Below are positions 58,759-64,000 of a DNA stretch of 64,000 nt, one piece after another (the stretch's first letter is position 1; every line of letters starts with the position of its first letter). The DNA lies in contig NZ_FXXQ01000002.1 in NCBI RefSeq assembly GCF_900184815.1, forward strand, positions 1 to 64,000, read 5' to 3'. The notes beneath the pieces are model-generated. The model made no database searches and was not told where the DNA came from. It saw only the letters and a program-made list of their open reading frames with translations. Source of the stretch: Boseongicola aestuarii (GTDB lineage Bacteria > Pseudomonadota > Alphaproteobacteria > Rhodobacterales > Rhodobacteraceae). The position numbers and the translations under genes were made by a program.

Positions 58759-59919
58759 TCACGCGCCCAAAGGCCGCAACAACTCGCGCCCGATAATATG
58801 TCGCTGTATCTCGGAAGTGCCGTCCCAAATCCGCTCAACCCGCGCATCGCGCCAGAACCGCGCAATCGGCAGATCATTCATCAACCCCATGCCGCCGTAG
58901 ATCTGCAACGTTGCATCCGTCACCCGCGCCAGCATTTCGGTGGCGTAAAGCTTGGCACTTGCGATCTCGCGGTTGGCAGGCAAACCCTGATCCAGCCGCC
59001 AGGCAGAGGCGAGCGTAAGCCAGTCCGCTGCGTCGATTTCCGTGACCATATCCGCCAGTTGAAAGCTGACGCCCTGAAATTTGCCGATTGGCTGCCCGAA
59101 TTGCTCGCGTTCGGCGGCATAGGCCAGACCCATATCGAACACCCGCCGCGCCCGACCCACAGCCATCGCAGCCACGGTGATTCTTGTGGCATAAAGCCAT
59201 TCGTTCATCACCGCGAACCCCTGGTCGACCTCGCCCAGAACCTGCGCATCAGGCAAACGGCAATTGTCAAAGTCGAGGATCATGTTCTTGTAGCCTCGAT
59301 GACTGACCGAAGCGTATCCTTCACGGATCGTGAACCCCGGCGTGCCGCGGTCCACCAGAAACGTCGTGATCCGCTTTTTGGGCCCCCGGGGCGTCTGATC
59401 TTCGCCCGTGGCGACAAAGACGATCACGAAATCCGCATGATCCGCGCCGGAAATGAAGTGTTTGGCTCCCTTCACAACCCAATCGCCGCCATCGCGCTGT
59501 GCCGAACAACTCATGCCGCGTACATCCGAACCGGCACCGGGCTCGGTCATCGCCAGCGCATCCATCCGCTCGCCACGCACAGCGGGCAAAAGATAGCGGT
59601 CGCGCTGCTCGCCTTCGCAAGCCATCAGAATGTTCTGGGGTCGTCCGAAAAAGTGCGTCAGCGCCATAGAAGCACGTCCAAGCTCGCGCTCGACCAGGGC
59701 GAAATCGACGTGGCCAAGACCTCCGCCGCCCACCTCTTCAGGGAAATTGCAGGCATAAAAACCCAAGTCGCGGGTTTTCTGTTTTATATCCTGCGCCAGA
59801 TCTTCAGGCACGTGCCCCGTTCGCTCCACGGCATCTTCGTGTGGGTAGATCTCACGTTCCACGAAGGTACGCACGGTGTCGACGATCATACTCTGTTCAT
59901 CGTTCAGTCCGAAATTCAT
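58759..59919 (-). CDS. Acyl-CoA dehydrogenase, gamma-butyrobetainyl-CoA dehydrogenase-like
   Basis: A 386-residue flavoenzyme from the ATG at 59919, the usual length for the family; the open frame runs 120 codons further upstream against the neighbouring gene and is not used. The flavin-binding segments LAMTEPGAGSDVRGMSC and WVVKGAKHFISGADHADF are clear. The C-terminal signature QIYGGMGLMNDLPIARFWRD is followed by WDGTSEIQRHIIGREL. It oxidises an acyl-CoA to the enoyl-CoA. Given its neighbours, gamma-butyrobetainyl-CoA to crotonobetainyl-CoA is the most likely reaction. Confidence 0.9.
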   Translation of the reverse strand: MNFGLNDEQSMIVDTVRTFVEREIYPHEDAVERTGHVPEDLAQDIKQKTRDLGFYACNFPEEVGGGGLGHVDFALVERELGRASMALTHFFGRPQNILMACEGEQRDRYLLPAVRGERMDALAMTEPGAGSDVRGMSCSAQRDGGDWVVKGAKHFISGADHADFVIVFVATGEDQTPRGPKKRITTFLVDRGTPGFTIREGYASVSHRGYKNMILDFDNCRLPDAQVLGEVDQGFAVMNEWLYATRITVAAMAVGRARRVFDMGLAYAAEREQFGQPIGKFQGVSFQLADMVTEIDAADWLTLASAWRLDQGLPANREIASAKLYATEMLARVTDATLQIYGGMGLMNDLPIARFWRDARVERIWDGTSEIQRHIIGRELLRPLGA

Positions 59920-59962
59920 GCATCGTCCCTTTGTGTTTCGCCGCGCTTCGCGCACCGACCGA

Positions 59963-60014
59963 CCGGGGCTCTGCCCCGGACCCCGGGATATTTCTGCCAA
60001 AAAGAAAGCCGGGG
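59963..60014 (+). repeat. Rhodobacterales-type intergenic repeat, second copy, with hairpin
   Basis: A perfect stem CCGGGGC-TCT-GCCCCGG at 59963-59979 is followed by CCCCGGGATATTTCTGCCAA and AAAGAAAG, matching the copy at 58717-58748 in the other orientation. It separates the dehydrogenase gene from lcdH and may attenuate the operon transcript. Confidence 0.65.
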
Positions 60015-60016
60015 CA

Positions 60017-61429
60017 TCATCCGTGTTCCGCCTTTGCATGAGCGGCTGCGAGATTGGCCATGTGCTGTGCCACATCATCGCGCGGCGGGCAGGTCTTGCG
60101 GGTTTCAAGACTGACGTGAAGAAGGAACTGTGTGCAGGTCGAATAGACCTGACCGTCGCTGTCGCGTCGCATTTCGTGATGGAGTTTGAGCTTTTTGCCT
60201 TCCGCCAGAAGGATGCGCGTTGCGACGTGGCATGTGTCACCCGCGTGGGCTTCGGCGAGGTATTTGATATTATTTTCAACCGTAAAGTAACTCAGTCCGC
60301 TGGCCACGTAGTCCGCATTAACGCCACAGGCTTCGATCACCGCATCGGCCGCGTCGGAGTAAACCTGGCCATAGCGGCTCTCGTTCATGTGGCCGTTGTA
60401 GTCCGTCCAGTCGATTGGAATGACGCGCCGTATCGTGATCATCGGGACAGCCGAGTGATCCGGGCGAGGCAGCGTTTCTTCATGCTGCGAAATAAGCGCA
60501 CCCGCTGCGTTACCGCGCGCTTTGAGAGCTCGCATGATGGATATGAGATTGGTGTCGCGGAGGCGTTCAAGTTGGCGAATTGACAGGTGACCCGACTGCG
60601 CATCCGACTGATCGCCGATCTTTCGGATCAGCTCATCGGTCAACTCGGGCACGTCCATAAGTTTGGTCCAGGGCCATTCGAGGCAGGGGCCGAATTGCGC
60701 GATGAAATGCGCCATCCCGCCTTCGCCACCCGCAATTCGATAGGTTTCGAACAGCCCCATTTGCGCCCAACGCAGACCGAAACCATAGCGGATTGCATCA
60801 TCGATTTCCTGAGTGGTAGCGATGTCGTCTTTCACCAGCCAGAGCGCTTCGCGCCAGACGGCTTCAAGAAACCGATCTGCGATATGAGCATCAATTTCCT
60901 TTTTTACTTCAAGCGGATAGAGTCCGACGCTGGCAAGCGTTTCGCGCGCCTGCACAATCGCTGAACTGTCCGCGTCTTCGCCCGGAACGACCTCGATCAG
61001 CGGCAAAAGGTAGACCGGATTGAAGGGATGCGCGACGAACAGGCGGCCGCCGCTTTCGATCCCCGCACGCAGTTCAGACGGTTTAAAACCGCTGGTGGAC
61101 GAGCCAAGAGGCGCTTTTGAGTTTGCCTCTTCGATCTCGGCGTAGACTTTGTGCTTGAGATCAAGTCTTTCCGGCACGCTTTCCTGGATATAGTCCGCCC
61201 CCATCACTGCTTCCGCCAGCGAATGAACGAAGGTCAATTGCCCCTCGGACGGCAAGGCGCGGTCATATAGCATGGGCAACGCCCAGCGCGCCTGTGTCAG
61301 CACTTCGCCGATTTTGCGTTCGGCTTCGGGGTCAGGGTCATAGACTGCCACGTCCCAGCCGTTCAGCAGAAACCGCGCGACCCAACCTCCGCCGATCACG
61401 CCACCGCCAATTATCGCCGCTTTTTTCAT
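60017..61429 (-). CDS. lcdH: L-carnitine dehydrogenase fused to a thioesterase domain
   Basis: A 470-residue bifunctional enzyme from the ATG at 61429. Residues 1-320 form a 3-hydroxyacyl-CoA-dehydrogenase-type NAD enzyme, with AIIGGGVIGGGWVARFL, SSTSGFKPSELRAG and VAHPFNPVYLLPLIEV, as in carnitine dehydrogenases. Residues about 335-470 form a hot-dog thioesterase, with PIDWTDYNGHMNESRYG near its start. Known carnitine pathways need a dehydrogenase giving 3-dehydrocarnitine and a thioesterase releasing glycine betaine from betainyl-CoA; the fusion supplies both, separate in Pseudomonas as CdhA and CdhB. Its start overlaps the SDR stop (ATGA). Confidence 0.9.
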   Translation of the reverse strand: MKKAAIIGGGVIGGGWVARFLLNGWDVAVYDPDPEAERKIGEVLTQARWALPMLYDRALPSEGQLTFVHSLAEAVMGADYIQESVPERLDLKHKVYAEIEEANSKAPLGSSTSGFKPSELRAGIESGGRLFVAHPFNPVYLLPLIEVVPGEDADSSAIVQARETLASVGLYPLEVKKEIDAHIADRFLEAVWREALWLVKDDIATTQEIDDAIRYGFGLRWAQMGLFETYRIAGGEGGMAHFIAQFGPCLEWPWTKLMDVPELTDELIRKIGDQSDAQSGHLSIRQLERLRDTNLISIMRALKARGNAAGALISQHEETLPRPDHSAVPMITIRRVIPIDWTDYNGHMNESRYGQVYSDAADAVIEACGVNADYVASGLSYFTVENNIKYLAEAHAGDTCHVATRILLAEGKKLKLHHEMRRDSDGQVYSTCTQFLLHVSLETRKTCPPRDDVAQHMANLAAAHAKAEHG

Positions 61430-62190
61430 GCGCTGTTCGTCTCCGTATGTCCGTCGATTGTGAGTGCCTGCCCGGTGACCTTGGACGCTCCCGGCGATGC
61501 CAGCCAAATCCCGGCGTCCGCGATATCATCCGCCGTAACCCACGTGCGCAGACTTGTGCCTTCGGCGTAGGCGGCGCGGATCGTATCGGGGTCACGGCCA
61601 CTGGCACGGGACTGGTTTGCCAACATCCTCTCCATGCGCTCGCCTTCGACGGCGCCGGGGCAAATCGCATTGACCCGCACACCGGCGGGGCCCAGCTCCA
61701 TCGCGAGGGTCTTCATCAGCCCCAGAATGCCCCACTTCGCAGTCGCATAGGGCGAGCGGTGCGGATGCCCCCACTGACCTGAAGTCGAGGACGTCAGCAC
61801 GATCAAGCCCGACCCTTGCGCGCGCATGACACGCGCGGCCCACCGGCACGTAAGGAACGCCCCATCAAGGTTAACCGCGAGGCAGTCGCGCCAGTCATCT
61901 GGCGAGATGTCTTCGATCCGGGCGGCAGGACCGCCCGTACCAGCATTGGCAAAGACCACGTCCACGCCGCCCCATTCCTCTTCGATCGCACTTAGAAAGA
62001 CGTCCATCGCGTCCGCTTGCGCAACGTTGGCGATTTCGGCGCTAATGGTCGGATGCGATTTGGCGAAGGCCGCGACGGCGTCCGGGTTGGCGTCGCAAAT
62101 CGCAACCTTATCCCCCAGCTCCGCAAAGCGTTCGGCAATCCGCGCACCAATTCCGGAAGCGCCGCCCGTGACGATAACGCGGCGGCTCAT
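61426..62190 (-). CDS. Short-chain dehydrogenase/reductase
   Basis: A 254-residue classical SDR from the ATG at 62190, which overlaps the upstream stop. Cofactor motif TGGASGIG is near residue 9, NAG is in VFANAG, the catalytic Ser is in VLTSSTSGQW, and YxxxK is SPYATAKWG. The C-terminal region VTADDIADAGIWLASPGASK is typical. Cofactor preference looks like NAD, with Asp in AICDANPD at the end of the second strand. In this operon it may oxidise D-carnitine or another hydroxy-betaine, but this is inference. Confidence 0.88.
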   Translation of the reverse strand: MSRRVIVTGGASGIGARIAERFAELGDKVAICDANPDAVAAFAKSHPTISAEIANVAQADAMDVFLSAIEEEWGGVDVVFANAGTGGPAARIEDISPDDWRDCLAVNLDGAFLTCRWAARVMRAQGSGLIVLTSSTSGQWGHPHRSPYATAKWGILGLMKTLAMELGPAGVRVNAICPGAVEGERMERMLANQSRASGRDPDTIRAAYAEGTSLRTWVTADDIADAGIWLASPGASKVTGQALTIDGHTETNSA

Positions 62191-62813
62191 CCGAGGATCT
62201 CCCCGGCCATCGCAGCCACCGCAGCACCAAGCGTGGCGTGCGTCTGCGCGCTCCAATGCACCCCGTCCGCAGGATCAACCGCAATCACCAAACCCGCATC
62301 GAAAAACGCAGCGCCCGCCGCGCGCGCAATTCGCTCCATTGCCTGGGGCAGCCCGATACAACGCGCAGCAGCGCCTTCGAAAATCGCCGCCAGATCGCCT
62401 CGCTCTTCCACCGGCGGAGGACAAATGACGAGGATTCGATCGACACAGCCAAGCGCATCCGCATCCTTCACCAGCCGCGCAACACCCAATGCGATATCGG
62501 TGGCATTCAAACCGAACCGGTTCTTTGTATCATTCGTGCCGAGACAGAAAATCAGCAAATCTATGGGCTTATGCGATTCGAGAATGGCACGCAGCGACCG
62601 AAGTCCGTTTCGATAAGCGCCCTCGATCGGGTCATCGTGAACGGTTGTACGCCCGGGCAGGCCCTCGGTGATGACCTCGACGCTGTCGCCCAGAGCCACG
62701 CTCATCACGTCGCCCCATCGCGCGCCTCGCGGTAGAACACCATCGTCCGACAGGGCCGCCATGGGCATGGTCCCGAAGGTGTTGCTGTCGCCGTAAATCA
62801 GGATGCGCTTCAT
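62187..62813 (-). CDS. SGNH/GDSL-type esterase
   Basis: A 208-residue hydrolase. Block I is ILIYGDSNTFGT with the nucleophilic Ser at residue 10. Block II Gly is in GLPGRTT, block III is FCLGTNDTKNRF with the oxyanion Asn, and block V has Asp and His in DPADGVHWSAQTHA. No signal peptide, so cytoplasmic. It resembles arylesterase/acyl-esterase members. Within a carnitine operon it may hydrolyse acylcarnitines or a choline or carnitine ester to release the amine. It is coupled by ATGA overlaps on both sides. Confidence 0.87.
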   Translation of the reverse strand: MKRILIYGDSNTFGTMPMAALSDDGVLPRGARWGDVMSVALGDSVEVITEGLPGRTTVHDDPIEGAYRNGLRSLRAILESHKPIDLLIFCLGTNDTKNRFGLNATDIALGVARLVKDADALGCVDRILVICPPPVEERGDLAAIFEGAAARCIGLPQAMERIARAAGAAFFDAGLVIAVDPADGVHWSAQTHATLGAAVAAMAGEILG

Positions 62814-63724
62814 CCGACGGGAGCCTGCTTGGTCAGGTCCAGTTTGGCGCGTACCTCGTCAGGTCCGATGACGCGCGCGCCAAGGTTTTCGATGATCTCG
62901 ACCGCACGCGCGACAAGCTCGGCGTTGGTTGCCAACTGGCCGCGCCCCAGCATCAGGTTGTCTTCCAGTCCGACCCGCACATGCCCACCCGCCAAAACCG
63001 ATGCCGCAACGTAGGGCATTTGATGACGCCCGAGCGAGAACGCCGAATAGGTCCACCCCGGCGGCACATTGTTCACCATCGCCATGAAGGTGTTCAGGTC
63101 GTCGGGCGCGCCCCAGGGCACACCCATGCAAAGCTGGACAAGCGCGGGCGAGGTCAGAATTCCCTCTTCAACCAATTGCTTGGCGAACCAAAGGTGGCCA
63201 GTGTCGAAGGCTTCGATCTCGGGTTTGACGCCCAGTTCCGTCATCTTCGCGCCCATCGCTCGCAACATCCCGGGCGTGTTGGTCATCACGTAATCGGCCT
63301 CGGCAAAGTTCATTGTGCCACAGTCCAGAGTGCAGATTTCCGGCCGGCATTCCGCGATATGTGCGACGCGTTCGGTCGCGCCCGCCATGTCTGTTCCGGC
63401 GGCATTCACAGGCAGCGGTGTCTCGACGGGACCAAAAGTGATATCACCGCCCATCCCGGCAGTCAGGTTCAGGACCACATCAGTATCGGCTTCGCGGATA
63501 CGGTCCGTGACTTCGCGAAACATCTTCGGATCGCGCGACGGAACACCGGTGTCGGGGTCGCGCACATGGCAATGAACGACCGCTGCTCCGGCCTTGGCGG
63601 CGGCGATGGCGCTGTCGGCAATGTCCTTTGGAGAGCGTGGCACATGAGGGCTGCGATCCTGTGTCGAGCCCGAACCGGTGACGGCACAGGTAATGAAAAC
63701 TTCACGGTTCATCTGAAGCGGCAT
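62810..63724 (-). CDS. BKACE family enzyme, dehydrocarnitine cleavage (CdhC-like)
   Basis: A 304-residue beta-keto acid cleavage enzyme (former DUF849), with GGAGG seven bases before the ATG. The metal-binding HCHVRDPDTG is near residue 50. The start VFITCAVTGSGSTQDRSPHV and GMGGDITFG are family hallmarks, and ICTLDCGTMNFA and HVRVGLEDNLML lie further on. In carnitine degradation this enzyme joins 3-dehydrocarnitine with acetyl-CoA to give betainyl-CoA and acetoacetate. It is the first gene of the operon and divergent from a CdhR-like regulator. Confidence 0.9.
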   Translation of the reverse strand: MPLQMNREVFITCAVTGSGSTQDRSPHVPRSPKDIADSAIAAAKAGAAVVHCHVRDPDTGVPSRDPKMFREVTDRIREADTDVVLNLTAGMGGDITFGPVETPLPVNAAGTDMAGATERVAHIAECRPEICTLDCGTMNFAEADYVMTNTPGMLRAMGAKMTELGVKPEIEAFDTGHLWFAKQLVEEGILTSPALVQLCMGVPWGAPDDLNTFMAMVNNVPPGWTYSAFSLGRHQMPYVAASVLAGGHVRVGLEDNLMLGRGQLATNAELVARAVEIIENLGARVIGPDEVRAKLDLTKQAPVG

Positions 63725-63794
63725 GAGTGTCCTCCCTTTGTCAGCAAAGATTAAGAGGATTGACGGGCATAACTTTGCAGATTTAGTCTTGATT

Positions 63795-64000
63795 ATGCGT
63801 AAATGGACAATTCAAAGCGACGAGACGGCTGAATATACCTTTCTTCTGTTCGATCGTTTTTCCAATCAGGTGTTTGCCAACGCGCTTGAACCCCTGCGCG
63901 CTGCCAATACCTTCCTCGGCGCATCGGCCTATGCGTGGAAGATCGTCACAAGGGACGGCGCGGCGGTCAGAAGCTCGGCTGGAATGACGGTCGTACCGGA
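63795..64000 (+). CDS. GlxA family AraC-type regulator (CdhR-like), cut by window end
   Basis: The first 68 codons of a gene running out of the window. The product begins MRKWTIQSDETAEYTFLLFD, followed by FSNQVFANALEPLRAANTFL and AYAWKIVTRDGAAVRSSAGM, the DJ-1/PfpI-like N-terminal domain of GlxA/CdhR/GbdR regulators. It is divergent from the carnitine operon with a 70-bp gap. The most likely role is activation of that operon by carnitine or dehydrocarnitine, as CdhR does in Pseudomonas. The C-terminal HTH lies outside the window. Confidence 0.8.
   Translation, partial: MRKWTIQSDETAEYTFLLFDRFSNQVFANALEPLRAANTFLGASAYAWKIVTRDGAAVRSSAGMTVVP

Noticed and set aside
58624-60114. A 496-codon plus-strand frame across the acyl-CoA dehydrogenase
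   Set aside because: Antisense shadow of a well-supported gene with intact flavin-binding motifs. It also runs through the intergenic repeats.
1-64000. Search for tRNA, rRNA, insertion sequences, integrase or phage genes
   Set aside because: No cloverleaf-like sequence, rRNA stretch, transposase or integrase motif was recognised by eye. A tool-based scan would be needed to exclude a missed tRNA.

Overview
The window looks like chromosome of a marine alphaproteobacterium of the Rhodobacterales (Roseobacter group). This is inferred from gene content and style: many ATP-binding-cassette (ABC) uptake systems with Gfo/Idh/MocA dehydrogenases, carnitine and sarcosine catabolism, an oxygen-independent HemN with an FNR-like site, abundant ATGA start/stop overlaps, and intergenic repeats typical of that group. 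No rRNA, tRNA, CRISPR array, transposase or phage gene was seen.

Layout. (1) 1-11 kb: a broken NTF2-like gene, then a sugar or cyclitol utilisation locus. It holds two Gfo/Idh/MocA dehydrogenases, a GMC oxidoreductase, a periplasmic sugar-binding protein, two RbsC-type permeases and an RbsA-type double ATPase. It appears to be governed by an unusual cytoplasmic regulator that joins a winged helix to a solute-binding-protein domain. (2) 11-16 kb: a gene-poor accessory stretch with small unknown genes, gene remnants, copies of a ~60-bp dispersed repeat, and a CadC-like membrane regulator divergent from a small anchored protein. (3) 15.7-23.6 kb: a DUF1028 protein, an RpiR regulator, a dipeptide-type ABC transporter with a fused double ATPase, and an uncharacterised partner protein. 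(4) 24-36 kb: a LysR regulator, then small envelope proteins, an L,D-transpeptidase, a WYL regulator with a VOC protein, and a metallo-beta-lactamase/DUF1772/NmrA group flanked by two related AraC regulators. (5) 36.8-46 kb: a secreted cysteine-rich protein resembling a family I associate with fungi and algae, a giant GH18-like/deacetylase/glycosyltransferase fusion divergent from a Tat-exported DUF3131 protein, and an ABC ATPase with a leader ORF coupled to a site-2 protease. (6) 46-64 kb: hemN, then a methylamine-osmolyte island: a GlxA-type regulator, soxBDAG, and a long opposing operon of MttB-like methyltransferase, HAD phosphatase, CaiD-like hydratase, ADP-forming CoA ligase, acyl-CoA dehydrogenase, L-carnitine dehydrogenase/thioesterase, SDR, SGNH hydrolase and a BKACE enzyme. 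The start of a second GlxA-type regulator is cut by the window end.

How the parts fit. Region 6 encodes a near-complete predicted route from gamma-butyrobetaine or carnitine through dehydrocarnitine and betainyl-CoA to glycine betaine, then by demethylation to sarcosine and glycine. The weakest step is betaine demethylation, where a non-pyrrolysine MttB homologue is present but no corrinoid protein is seen. The first 25 kb carry at least seven copies of one intergenic repeat that I do not find in the rest of the window, so that segment has had a different history. All functional calls are read from protein motifs by eye; no database search was run.
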